Assembly (NCBI GenBank): GCA_030704615.1 | Contig: CM060733.1 | Location: forward strand, 2,480,001-2,544,000 | DNA: 64,000 nucleotides | Source of the DNA: Takakia lepidozioides | Taxonomy: Eukaryota > Streptophyta > Takakiopsida > Takakiales > Takakiaceae | Reading direction: 5' to 3' | Shown: positions 22,650-34,589 of the stretch, in pieces | Numbering within the stretch: the first letter of the stretch is position 1 | How the letters are laid out: every line of letters starts with the position of its first letter | The notes under the pieces: generated by a model | Told to the model about the DNA's origin: nothing | What the model saw: the letters and a program-made list of their open reading frames with translations, nothing else | The model's database searches: none | Made by a program: the position numbers and the translations under genes

Positions 22650-23225
22650 CAAAATCAACATCAAATCAAACTTCAAATCAACAAATCATCAAATCAAATC
22701 ATGAATACAATACAATTGCACGTCGTTGCCTTTGTGGGAGTTGTTTGACATAATCACCTAAGTCGTAGCTAGCAGACATCCACTGTCAGGAGACAACGTT
22801 GACATCTAGATACATCACTGGAATGGTTGGAGATGGAATGCATGGAGAATGCTTGCATTGTTTTTTTGCACTGTCTCCATAGAATGCCAACGATCGTTGA
22901 AACTAATAATTGCATAATAATTGATGAAGATACACAACAAGTAGAAGCAGAGACTGATATTATCACCCAAATGAAGGAACTGAAGCAGATCATTCTTGTT
23001 GGAGATCACTCGGTGTATAAAGCTCCGGCCTTGTTCAAAATCAACATTAAATCAAACTTCAAATCAACAAATCATCAAATCAAATCATGAATACAATACA
23101 ATTGCACATCGTTGCACTCCAGTTGCACGTCATTTCTTTGTGGGAGTTGTTTGACATAATCACCTAAGTCGTAGCTAGCAGACATCCACTGTCAGGAGAC
23201 AACGTTGACATCTAGATACATCAGA
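22650..23225. repeat. Direct repeat pair flanking a helicase fragment
   Basis: A segment of about 165 bp (22,652-22,816) recurs at 23,037-23,222. It includes CAAATCATCAAATCAAATCA, GTGGGAGTTGTTTGACATAA and GGAGACAACGTTGACATCTA. Parts of it recur at 23,500-23,540, 23,800-23,840 and 25,480-25,590. Confidence 0.8.
22827..23036 (+). pseudogene. UPF1-like SF1 RNA helicase fragment (motifs II-III)
   Basis: The frame reads MPTIVETNNCIIIDEDTQQV, then EAETDIITQMKELKQIILVG and DHS before passing into repeat sequence. IIIDE-TQ-E and ILVGDH are helicase motifs II and III of the UPF1-like superfamily 1; in UPF1 the block is IDESTQATEPE...LVGDHCQL. Only about 60 residues remain, lacking motifs I, Ia and IV-VI. 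It is an isolated gene fragment sandwiched between two direct repeats, not a working gene. Confidence 0.6.
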
Positions 23226-26200
23226 TAACTTGTAGAGAACCTCGGATTATGTGCATGCTAAACTTCTTTGGTGGCATCCTCGATTCCTTGACGAATTCGA
23301 AAGATTTTGTCATAGAACGACGCAATTGCAATCGGCCCCAAATACTCTTCGTCACAGAAAAACGCTCGCACATGCTCAGGTAGGATGGTGGAGAGAAGCA
23401 CAACCTCGGATGATTTCGCTTTGTATATAGGATGAGATCCCATTAACATTTTCACTTCCATGTGATTTACATAACGTAGAGTCTTGGTGCCAATTTGCAT
23501 CACTTGCTCTAGTTGCACGTCGTTGCCTTTGTGGGAGATACTAAACTTCTTTGGTGGCATCCTCGATTCCTTGACGAATTCGAAAGGACAACAATATCAT
23601 CGAAAAAATCCAAGGCTTGAGAAAGCAGCTCGGAATCTAAAGGAGGAGAGAGACATACAAGTGGGTTCTCCCTCCCCTTGAACGCCATCACCAAAAACTC
23701 GCGCACATGCTCAAGTAGGATGGTAGAGATAAACACAACATTGGATTGTGTAAAGCTTTGCCCTTATTTCAATATCGTTGTTATTAGTTTTCAAGTTCGT
23801 TGTCTCCACTGTCCGGAGACAACGTTGACATGTAGATTTATTAAATAACTTATAGAGAGCGTCGTATTAGGCATATACTAAACTTCTTTGGTGACATCCT
23901 CGATTCCTTGACGAATTTGAATGGTTTTGTCACATAACGACGCAATTGCAATCCATGCAATACTCTTCGTCAGAGAAAAACGCGCGCACATGCTCAGGTA
24001 GGATGGTAGAGAGAAGCACAACATCTAATGATTTTTCTTGTATAAAGCTTTGGCCTTAATTCAAAATGAACATCAAATCACGAAATCATCAATCATCTAT
24101 CATCAAACCATCAAATACAATAATGAAATAAAGTCAACAAATTATTTCTGGAGGAACAAGATATTATTGCAAGACCATCGATCAAAGGTGCGATACTCTT
24201 CGTCACAAATCAACTCAAGCACATGCTTCGGGTATGACAGTAGAGAGAAGCACAACATCGGATGATTTTGCAAACATCAAACATAAAACATAAAACATCA
24301 AATGAACAGATCGTCAATCAAATAACGATGAACGATTAACGATCTGAAGGAATACTTCCATGATTTTGGAATAACGATTAACGATGACGATTCATGATTA
24401 GCCATTAGCCATTAGCCATTAGCCATTGAAACGATTAGCGATTAGATCGTGGTTATTAGCCTAGATCGTGGTTGGATGGAAAATATGAAGTCCAAATTCC
24501 AACATGTGTGTGGACACAAAGCCTCTGCCGAAATCGGCCAATACTTTGTGCAAATGTATTACGCTGAGGTTGTACTCAAAAGACAATGGATTGGAGCGAA
24601 AGAAGAACATTTTGTGAAATAACCGGTGGTTGCTGCGAAAGAAGAGCATTTTGTGAACGAGTTTGTCGCAGCGGAAGAACAGGTCATCCCTGGACAAATA
24701 AATCACTACGGATAGACACGAGCAAGCCAAGGGCCGTAAATTATGCACATTTCAATATGTAGAGGTTGCTTGGTTACATTGCACTAATTTAAACCAGGAT
24801 CGTCAAAATGAGAGAACAATGTTGGTTGAACAATGCTCACAACTGCGAGCAATTCCAAACTATCATTAGAGTATCACATGTTAGAGATGCAAGAAAGACA
24901 AGAGAAGCGGCCTCACTCCAAGTTTTCAACACTCCGGATCAATGGATTCCTTAAGTGAAATTTGGCTTTATCCAAAGAAACTCCTCTGAAATGCAATCAT
25001 GAGAGCTTTACATTTTAGCAACATCCATCTGATGCTGGTCTTCAACTTCTCATTTTTGTTCCTATGCGAAGACCGAGAACATAACTGAGTGGATGCCTAA
25101 TCCCTATGTGTCCTTCCTGGATGTTTTTTTGGGGTTTGAAAATTCTTGACCACCTCAGGCCTGATCGAAGTACAATCAATGGATGACATTAACGACCGAA
25201 GCGATTAGTGATGTTCATGTAGACCAATTGTAAATTGGTCTCTCTTGCATCATATTTAATTCACATTCTTTCCCTCCACAAAACCACATAGATACACTAT
25301 GCTGGTCATAAATATAAGCTAAAAATATTTACGTACATGTTTGTAATGAGAGCATTTAAGTAATTGTCGGCTCCCTTTACTTGCACATGATGGGTGTAAT
25401 TTGCTGGATATCCCATTCACATTTCCACCTCCATGTGATTTACATAGTGTAGAGTCTTGGTGTCATTTTGCATCACTTGCTCCAGTTGCACGGCATTGCC
25501 TTTGTGGGAGTTGTTTGACATAATCGCCTAAGTCGTAGCAGACATCCATTGTGAGGAGACAACGTTGACATCTAAATACATCAGATAACTTCTACAAAAC
25601 CTCGATGAGACTTATCTCGAATGACATGATCCCCACCCAGAAAGTGGTGTGTGCTTTGAACTGACAACCATTTCGAAGTTTGAAAAGATCTAGTAGACCT
25701 GTGAAATCACATGATTCTTTTTTTTCCCATTCTCAAGCCATATGCTTAATGACTGCGTGTGCAATGTGCGTGCAAAATTTGGCAGTGAACAAAAGTCATC
25801 TGGACCCAAAACCATATTTTCCTCCATCATTTGCTCTCCAAGGTTGAGTTTTCTTAAACTTCATGCAGGACCTACGACGTCGGGGTAAATATTTCTTCTT
25901 GATGCTCGTCATTTGCAACTTTGCATATGTGATCTGAACATACTTAAGCACATGTGGATCAAATATGAGCTTGAACCAAGTTCAATCAATGGGTCATTCG
26001 AGATTTCAACGAAACTATGTGTCATGGAGACTAAATATTGAAAAGCTTTGGACTCGATCACACACATCCCTGGAAATTAGCAATCTGGATCTAAAGATCG
26101 AGTGATTGTAGGACCTTCCTTGTGCATACCTGAGACCTATTTGAATTCCGAGGGTTTCTAGAAACTGCCATGACAACAATCTGATTTCCTTTAAAGCCTT

Positions 26201-26974
26201 GAATTGGTGGCTCTTAAATGCATGTCTTTCCTTGCAACTTCCATAAGTCACAGGTGTTCTCTGCATATCCTTCAGTATGAAAAGTCATGAAGGATACTCT
26301 TTCAGTACGCTGGTTCTAATGCTCCAAACTATCATGTCCTTATCGTAGCCAATGAATACATTTACTTAGTGGCTATAGCTCTGCCTTAGTATCTGGTTTG
26401 ATAGTATTAGTCTATCAAGTACTTGACTCTTAGGTGGAACTAAACTCTTTGGCGATTGAAACTAAAATTAAGGTTTTTACTTCCCACCCACCTGGACTAA
26501 AGGTAAGCTGAGATAAAAACTAGACTCTAGTACAATGAAATTTTTTCTAAATAGACGATGTCATTAAATTTCTTCGAAGGGATCAGTCAAATTTTGTCTC
26601 TACATGACAGTAATAGTTCTCTCTCTTTGTTCCGCCCAAACTAGGCGCGGGTTAAGGCTACGACAAACAACGTCTTATGAGTACATTCGCTCTCTCCCCC
26701 CTCCTTTTTAAAAAAAAAATCTTTTTGCTGCATTCATTCATACTCATCTCTCTCTACACATTTTTTTTTTTTAATTCCACTTTCAAGCCATATGTTTAAT
26801 GACAACATATGCAATGTATGGGCAAAAATTGGGGGTAAACAAAAGTCATCTGGACCCAAAACCATATTTTCTTCCCTCATTTGTATTCCAAAGTGAAGTT
26901 CTCTACAACTTCATACACTCTTCATAGTGAGCAAAGATTTTTTATTTTTATTTTTATTTTTATTTATTATTTAT
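23226..26974. repeat. Mosaic of short dispersed repeats, no intact gene
   Basis: The segment AACTTCTTTGGTGGCATCCT plus CGATTCCTTGACGAATTCGA recurs near 23,263, 23,547 and 23,880; CGCACATGCTCAGGTAGGAT-type text recurs near 23,367, 23,703 and 23,986. A 7-bp tandem (ATTAGCC, four units) lies at about 24,396-24,424. Minus frames at 23,221-23,736 (LLSTILPEHVRAFF and relatives) are translations of the repeat. An AT microsatellite (TTTATTTT) lies at 26,940-26,985. Confidence 0.55.
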
Positions 26975-28050
26975 TATTTATTTTTGGTCCAATATTTTGC
27001 ACAGATGTAGTGGTGCAAGGGTTGAATTCACAAAAACAAAACTGAGTAAAAACAAAAATCATTACGTACCAGAAATCCCCAATCCTAGACCCCCAGGCTT
27101 GAGGGTATTGCGACGTCCCAGCGACGTGCAGGAGTCGCAACGTCACCATTTCCCCTTGGACGCCCAGCTCAACGGGGTATTGCGATGTCATGTCGTCGCA
27201 GGATGGCCTAGCGACGCTCTAGCAGGGCAGCGACGTTGGGGAGTCGCAAGGATGCCATTTCCCCCTTGGCCGCCACGTGGCAAGGGCACGCCACCTCACG
27301 GGGGTTGCGATTGCTAGAAGTCGTCCATCAGCGGTAATGCGACGTCAAGGAGTCGCAGAAAGGCCATGTTTAGTGTCTCTTTGCAAAGAACATGGCAGAG
27401 GCCAGGGTCAATTGATCCCCTTCTTCCAATCTTTTATAGTGCTCATTCTCTCTTGTTGTATAACAGGGCCAGAGTTCTTTCTATCACCATTGGTGCCGAT
27501 CCTAGCAAACTTGACGGCCGCAGCCACATCCTCCTCCTCATCCTCTCAGGTGGGATGATGATTTTTTGCATATGCACATGATTTTGTTTTATTCCGTTCC
27601 CAAGCCATATGCTTAATGACAACGTTTGCAATGCGTGTGCAAATTTTGGGAGTGAACAAAAATCATTTGGACTGAAAACCATATTTTTTTCCCTCATTTG
27701 CATTCCCAAGTTGAGTTCTTTTCAACTTCATGCACTCTTCATAGAAAGTTCTGCAATAGTGAGTGAAGGAAACTCTTTGTTTTTTTGTTTTTTTTTGTTT
27801 GGTCCAATTTCTTCCATGGATGTAGTGGTCTGGGGTTTGCATTCACAGAACAAAATAGAGCTAAAACAAAAATCATTGCGTAGGAAAAATCTGCAATCAT
27901 AGATATTGTAAATGTAGGGGGTTGCAACCTCCAGGGGTCGCCTTGCGACGGTATTGCGATGCCCCAACAGGTCTGCGATGGCGGGGAATCGCAATATTGC
28001 CTTTTCTGTGTCTTTGCAAAGGTCATGGCAGAGGCCAAGCTAAATGGATC
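26975..28050 (+). repeat. GCGAC dispersed repeat, copies B and C in tandem
   Basis: Copy B (about 26,975-27,380) and copy C (about 27,790-28,050) share TTGGTCCAAT, GATGTAGTGGT and AACAAAAATCATT(A/G)CGTA heads followed by GCGAC-rich tails. Both are preceded by text with CCAAGCCATATG(C/T)TTAATGACAAC, which also occurs at 25,734 and 26,785. Copy A lies inverted at 21.96-22.49 kb. Confidence 0.6.
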
Positions 28051-28084
28051 CATTGTTGCAAATCTTTTTAGTCCTCCTTCTGTG

Positions 28085-30827
28085 CTACAATATAATAGGT
28101 CTATCTTGCATGTGGGAGACCGTGATCAGCCCGGGCGACCTTATTGTTAAAGACAAAGGGCAAGAAGAGGGGGTGGGGACACTAGGAAAGGAAAAGGGAA
28201 GGGCCATGCGATTAGAGGGTTGAGGGTAGATTGCTTTGGCAATGGCTTTGGCAACATTGTTGTGTTTCACACCAATTTCAAAGATTCTTTCTGTTGCATC
28301 AAGATCGTGGTAACCAAATCGATTGAAGGGTTTCCAGGGGTAAGTCTTGGTCACCACTTGTAGAACAAGAACCATGTCTTCCAACATTCTTGCCCTCGTA
28401 CAAAAACTCAACAATCCTAGAGTCACTTTTCGAGTCACAACTTCACTAAAATCATTCATAGATCGCCACACCTACAAAGGATTTTTTTCATGGATTTTTC
28501 ATTAATCAATCATAAAAATAAACTACATGCATGTACATGTACAATCAATCGAAGGGATGGGTATAGTTATGTGCGAGAATTATTATGTAGCTTGCAATAG
28601 ATTGTGGTAGTCACGAGACTTCAAACCATGGACCCCGTCTTCGTTGAACTTCATACGGAGGGATGACCCATAACCAGTTGGTGTTCGGACAGCTCTTATG
28701 GTGGCTATCACTTTCTTGTATTCCTCCTTTGTTCATTGCCAAGGTGCACGCATATACTTCCACCGTACAACACTCTTTGGGTCCACACCATTTTCTTCGG
28801 CCAATAGATGGGGCATGCGACCCTGCTCCTCAAGTTCCTTTCTAACACCGAGAGAATCTCATTTCGCAGCCACTCCCTTCTTTGTCGGCGTGCCATGAAG
28901 AACACGAAAAAAGGACGAGCAAACATTCTTCTCAATATGCATAGGATCTAGAAGATGACGAATCTTCAGGTCCTACACATATCCCCACCCACAAATTCTT
29001 ACACTTGTCTATTTTGTCGTGAAAGTGACAATGGAAATCATACAAAACATGCAATATCACATGCATGCATAGCAATATTGATGGTGTTTTTGTGGAATAT
29101 GTACCGCCCAATATGGCAACTCGTAGAAGATTGAAAGCCGCTTCATGCCGGACACCTCCACTTCACCGGACCCCTCCGGATGGGCCTCCTTCCATCGGTC
29201 TTCCCAAAAGTGCCTGGATGGTGTCACATGTGGGGGACGTAACTCCACTTTGCCATCAAACAAATGTTTGTCTCTTCTTCTCCAATGATGGCTCATAGGA
29301 AGAAACTTGCGATAGTTGGGATACACCATCTTGTGAAGATTGCTGGAGCTTTGTGCATCAAGTTCATCGCCACAATGCAGGCATGCGTGGTACCCTTTAG
29401 TGCTCAACCCCGAGCAAACAGTAAGTCCTGTAGACATTCCGCCACATTAGGAAAGACAAAAAGTTTCCATGTGCATCTATCCCACTACGGTGCAGAAGAC
29501 TGTCACCGCTACTTCAATCAATCCCAATCCTCATCAATATCCCTTGACAGGTAAATGTACGCGGGTTTCTCATGGGGAACATAATATACCTGGATAATCA
29601 TGCATTGTCCAAAGAAGATGCCTCTCATCTGAAAAGATTGTCCGGCCATAGGGTCAAGTGAAGCATCCAATGCCGCCACCCCCCTCCATAGCTCATTCAG
29701 TTCATCAACTAGAGGACGCAAGTACGTGTCTATGTCTTTCACTTGTTTTTTCCCTATGAGACATTCACATCATTAATTGTTTCAATGCTCCACCATGCTA
29801 ATTATACTTCATAATGAATGACACATCTTACTACATGATTACGTCACTCATCAATCTTCCATCGGAATTGCGCCAAAGAGAAGAAGATTAATGTAAAATC
29901 CAAAGTAATAATAAGCATGAAATGGGAACACTCACCCGGTACAATGGCAGCCAATATATATGATATGGCCTTTTCTTTATTGAAAGATACGGAGGGATGT
30001 TGTAATTCACCATGGTCACCGGCCAAGTGGAATGACTACATGACTGGACAGAGAATGGGTTGACCCCATCCGAGAAGAAGCCGAGGCGGACATGTTGTGG
30101 GTCCTCCAAGAGAAAAGGCCACATCTCTTCAGTATGCCTCCATGCTGTGAATCTTGTGGCCCGCACACCTTTCCCGGCCGGGGGCTCCAATGCGAGGCGT
30201 GCCATCTCATCAGTTCTGCCAATGAGGGGCTTCGGTAATGTGCCTGCAGTCGCGGGATGATTGGAAAGTAGTGCATTTTCTAGCACCATCCCCATGTCGG
30301 CCCCATATCATAATCAATGTCATTCATATCTCTAAGTAAAATCTTACGTCTTGTAGCGGTTGCAAAAAGGTAGAATGCAATAGGGTTTTATCACATGGAC
30401 ATGCATGAAAAATCTTATAGCCCATCCCCACAGCATCCAAGGTTGTTCTTGCCTCTTTTCTTGATCGTGGCATTCTCGGCTTCAAATGTGGGGCAAGGAT
30501 GTAGTCTGCAATAGTCCGCATTATGGCGGACATACCCACATTGCTTATGTCAAACCGGATTTGCAAATTCAGCAACAAAAAGATGGTTGAAAGTCTACTC
30601 ACTTTGGCCCCTTTGTATAAGGGAGTTTTGGCTTCTTTTTCCATGTCATTCAAAGAGTCCGTGTCCTCATCTACCATCTGATGCATTAAGAGGTCCTCCA
30701 TTGCTGCCACATCCTCATGCATAATTCCATTGTCATTGTTGTCCTCATCATCGGAGACCGCCATTTCAGACGGGGTCGGGTCCTTTGATACGCACCCCCC
30801 CTCTGAAGGAACAAAATCCGGGTTCAT
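28085..30827 (-). pseudogene. CACTA (En/Spm) transposase, tnp2 family, multi-exon and broken
   Basis: Blocks of the tnp2/TNPD family appear in the right order: KVSRLSTIFLLLNLQIRF and GYKIFHACPCD (30.3-30.6 kb); RYFPIIPRLQ-like and HVRLGFFSDGVNPF, YNIPPYLSIKK (29.97-30.28 kb); KDIDTYLRPLVDELNELW (29.7 kb); STKGYHACLHCGDE, KFLPMSHHWRR, SIFYELPYW (29.07-29.43 kb); LLDPMHIEKNVC (28.9 kb). Introns with good borders lie between 29,936 and 29,753 (G/GTGAGT...CATAG/G, phase 1) and before 28,97x. One frameshift near 30,000 and TGA stops near 28.75-28.87 kb break it. The last frame (28,085-28,471) is probably its 3' exon. It acts on TIRs; none was matched here. Confidence 0.8.
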
Positions 30828-31192
30828 GACAAGATCATGAACTTCATGAATTAACGTCGTGGGGTTGTGGCCTTCATCCTAAGATGCCAAAAACAACCAT
30901 GTCATTATCAGTTTCCATACATGGCGTTGTTCATTATCATACATGATAAAACCCAAAGTACACATTATACACACGAGGGGAATACATACATTGCTTCACC
31001 ACATGAAGGAGACACTATATAATTCAAAATACCCAAATTCACATATAACATCCACCCAAACTCCCTTGAATATAGCATAAAAAACTGCATCCAAATACAC
31101 ATCAATGCCTATGTATATATATACACGGTGGAGGAAGCCACCTCAATGTACAAAATATCTTCCTACGTCCATCTACACATGATGAAAGTCGG
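30828..31192. other. Spacer between tnp2 and SET frames
   Basis: Short AT-rich spacer with no recognised gene; a TATATATATA run at about 31,115-31,124 could be a promoter element for the minus-strand transposase but is not placed convincingly. Confidence 0.35.
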
Positions 31193-32965
31193 CTAACGCC
31201 TGAAGTCATACTCTGCAAACAACTCCTCTCCAACCCTAATAGTCCTCCTTGCACATGTCATCACAAAAGTGGTGATGTTAGGGTCCAATCTACTATCCCT
31301 GTCATGGTGCTCATCCCAAAACACGTTGGCAGTGTGGCCCGGCGGTAAGGTAACTGAACTGTTGATGAGCCCAGCCACGTTGCCGTACACATCGGGGTTT
31401 CTGTCACAATAAATATGGGCTTTGTGGCCCAAATATCTCGCCCCTACATCATTGTCGTTTACAACAAGGATGTAAGGATGGATCAAGGACCCAAGACCGT
31501 GTGTCTGCAATAATTGCCACTCCCGGTGGGTGTACCTCGGCCCAAAATAGGGGAACAAATCCACAGAATCCTCTCCTCCCCCCAAAACTACATCCTCCAT
31601 AAAAAAAAGTCCGCGACCCATACTAGGGTCCATTGTCTCTATCACGCAATACATGCGACCCCAAAAAAGAAAGGGCTCACCCTCGGGAATCGGAACTGAA
31701 CAAGGCACAAGACATTGGTAGAAATAGGGTTGGACTCCCATCGTGAATAGCTCCCTAGCACCACGATGACGTATGGTGCCATCATCAGGCCGGCGAAGGC
31801 GCGGACCAACCGTGCGAAACAACTTCGGTCCACCTCTCCTAGGGGGCGGCGCCCGTCCATCACTTCGGGGGCCTTTCACCCGGAGTGGGAACCTAGTGAT
31901 CCATCGGTCCCAGTCATACATAGTCCCCAAAGGTGGTGGGATCCATCCGGGTTCTGCCGAAGGACCCGGATACGGACTTGGTGGCGGCTGCAGTCTCGGC
32001 AATGGAGGAGAAGGGACACGTAGGTTGGTATGAGGGATCTCGCGTGGAGGTAGTACTGGCCGAGATGGTCGGGATGACGATGGTGATGAGGAAAGAACAT
32101 GTACAATAGGAGGAACGGACAATGCGGATGATGGTGATGATGGGGTGCCGATGTTGAGGATGTCGAACTCGGACTCGGTGGCGGCTGTGGTCTCGGCAAT
32201 GGAGGGGAAGGGACACGTAGCCGGTCGGTCTGAGGGACCTCGGATGGCAATGGTGATGAGGAAAGACCATCTACAATAGGAGGAACAGACGATGCAGATG
32301 ATGGTGATGATGGGGGTGCCGATGTCGAGGGTGACGAATGTGTGTGCGTAGGTGGCAAGCGCCTAGCCCGGTGCCCAAAAATAGAAAAACACGCATCGTA
32401 CCCCGCTACCTCACAAACTGCATCTACGTCATATTGCGAGAAAAAAATGTTCACATCTGGAACGGGGTGGGGCTCGTAAGAAGGAAGAAACCCGCATCGG
32501 TATGCCTCTTCAGCAAAAAAAATTGCGAGCTTGGATATCAAGACGGGGCTGCAAGATGCATGATATGAAATGCATCAATACTCAATTCACAAACGCGAGG
32601 TTTCATTAGATATAGTACTTTTAATTGAGGAGTACGTGAGAAGATATATGGACGACTTACCTGTGCTGCATCAGCAATCTCGTACTTGGCGTAATGTTTT
32701 GCACAACCGGTAGTCGTGCCCAACACCAACTGCACCAACACTCAATCTTGGGGAGGCGGTCCCGGCGGGGTCTCCCCGGGGCTCGTGCCTCTGGACTTGG
32801 CGGCCTACGACCTCTGGGTGGTGGCCGTGGGGGCAAAGCTGTGCGGACATGGTGATGCCGCCTAACTCGTAGACGAGGCGAACGTGCTGTCTCGCCCTCA
32901 GCAGGTGGTTGTGGCACAACCGGCAACGAATCCTCAAGCGTGACACGTCGATAAACACGCGGCAT
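31193..32965 (-). CDS. SET-domain (lysine methyltransferase-like) protein with Pro-rich N-terminus
   Basis: The terminal frame (31,193-32,122) holds a SET-like domain: SMGRGLFFMEDVV (GxG SAM site, residues about 168-180 of this frame), YGNVAGLINSS (246-256, in place of RFINHSC) and a C-terminal ARRTIRVGEELFAEYDF (291-307), the GEELxxxY ending of SET enzymes. The usual NHxCxPN is degenerate and no post-SET Cys cluster is seen, so catalysis is doubtful. Upstream in another phase (31,876-32,541) is LAIFFAEEAYRCGFLPSYEP followed by two Pro/Ser-rich direct repeats; the phase change lies in the repeats. A Pro/Arg-rich first exon (32,965-32,66x) ends at a good donor (GCACAG/GTAAGT). It lies 366 bp upstream of the tnp2 gene, same strand. 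Confidence 0.62.
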
Positions 32966-33099
32966 GACCTAGCACGAGAGAGAGATAGAGTACCGTATTG
33001 TGACCCACTGTAACCTCCGGAGGAGTTACACTCCCAACCCTTGGAAAAACTTGAAAAAAAAAACCCTACAAACGTAAAGCCATATGTCCCCACCCCACA

Positions 33100-33260
33100 A
33101 AAAAAAAAAAACCCTAAAAAAAAAACTATATTGCAGCTAATCCTAAACTAACTATATTATAACTAACCCTAAACTAAACTATGAAACTAAACCCTAAACT
33201 AAACTATGTAACCCTTAAAACCCTAAGAGCCAAAGACCCAAAAACCCAAATGATCCTTGT
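33100..33260. repeat. Degenerate AACCCTAAA-rich tract
   Basis: Scattered CCCTAAA and CCTAAACTAAAC units within 33,108-33,230, resembling the plant telomere repeat but interrupted and not tandem. Confidence 0.5.
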
Positions 33261-33499
33261 AAACCCCATAACCCAAAAAACCAAAAAAATAAAATAAAAA
33301 ATGAGATGCATCTTCAACTCATCTCTGCGCCAGATCTGCGACTGCCGTGCAACGTCCCCCTAAGGCAGCGACGCTCGTGCGATTCCCCAACATCGCAGCG
33401 GATCCTCCTCCTGCCAAGGTGACCGCCCTTCTCTCCCCTTCGCGAAGGCGCCTGATCGCCGCCGAGGGTTTCCGGTGGGGTCGCCACACTGGCGCGTCG

Positions 33500-34135
33500 C
33501 GGCTGCACCGACTACCTCTCACTCCCCCTCTCAATCTCTCTATCTGATCTCTCTCTCCTTCACCCTCCTCCTCTCACTCTTCCTCCCTCCCCTCCCTCCA
33601 TCCCTACTTTGTTTTTTTTTGCTCTCGAGCTCTCCCGGGCGCAACTACCCCCGCACGCCGGAGCGTTTTCCGGTGGTGGTGACGCAACACTGACGCGCTA
33701 CAACGTTCAAACCCGCGCGCGCCCTCTCTCTCACTCTCCCTCTCGCCCTAATCCATCTCCCTCACTCTCTCTCTCCATCTTCTATCTCGTTTTGTTTTTT
33801 TTTGCTATTTGAGCGAGCTGGGAGCGCGCCCCGTGACCTGCTGGTGGAGCGCCAGCCGAACGCCAGCGCCGCGGGAGGGACCGCCAGCGTGAAGGAGCTG
33901 TCGCGTGAGGGATCTGCCCTCCCTCTCCTTCTCTCTCTCTCATTCTCCCTCTTAGCTCTCACTCTCCCTCTCGCCCTTATCTCTCTCCCTCATTCTCTCC
34001 CTTGCTCTCTCTCTCCTTTTCTTTATTTATTATTTATTTATTTATTTATGTTTGAGCGAGGGAGTGTGCCCACGCGACCTGGTGGCGGAGCGCCAGCGGA
34101 ACGCCAACGTGAAGGAGCTACTGCGTGAGGCACCC
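33500..34135. repeat. CT-rich low-complexity DNA with a duplicated GC block
   Basis: Long CTCTCTCC tracts (33,520-33,610, 33,720-33,790, 33,910-34,020) alternate with a duplicated block: GGAGCGCCAGC(C/G)GAACGCCA at 33,845 and 34,087, each with GTGAAGGAGCT near the end. No gene is supported; the long frames are simple-sequence translations. Confidence 0.65.
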
Positions 34136-34139
34136 AACT

Positions 34140-34330
34140 GCAGGTAAGCTGCCATGCATTTCTGATCTTCATAATGAGAGATTTCAGTGAGAGTTTGGGT
34201 TCCATGGAGTAGACAGTGGAATCCCCACGGATCTCATAGTATATAGGACAATAGAAGAAGTGTTCCTCAGTTTCAATTTCATGGAGAGAGAGGGAGAGAT
34301 TCCCCTTTTTGGGGGGGGACCTGCACAAAT
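34140..34330 (-). mobile_element. LINE C-terminal fragment, copy 1
   Basis: Minus-strand text IETEEHFFYCPIYYEIRG followed by a segment ending in AWQLTC-like sequence in another phase matches the copy at 62,540-62,746, where the zinc knuckle and stop are intact. Only the last 60 or so codons are present and the frame is disturbed. Confidence 0.65.
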
Positions 34331-34589
34331 GAGAAGGAGAGAGAGGGAAGATACTTTTGTCATGTCAAGACAAGGACGGGACCCCTAGGGTCGTTGTCAG
34401 GAAAAATAAGAATAATCAGACATATCAGCCACCTTTCAGTGGCACTATCCATCAATCATCAAGCTGGAAAATCCAGAATTACCTCAATGCACAATAATGT
34501 GTTCATGTCAGTAAAGAGTAAGTAAAAATACTGATTGAACACCAGTCATAATCAGGATATACATTCAGAGGTCTGGGTGGGATGGTGGC

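Noticed and set aside
24396-24427. ATTAGCC tandem as telomeric DNA
   Set aside because: Only four units, not the plant telomere sequence; a short microsatellite.
27443-27994. Frames at 27.4-28.0 kb as genes
   Set aside because: They span the dispersed GCGAC repeat heads and lack any motif.
33100-33260. Telomere or subtelomere
   Set aside because: CCCTAAA-like units are scattered and interrupted by other bases; there is no tandem run.
33319-34128. Pro/Ser/Leu-rich frames in the CT-rich tract
   Set aside because: Translation of simple CTCTCC repeats.
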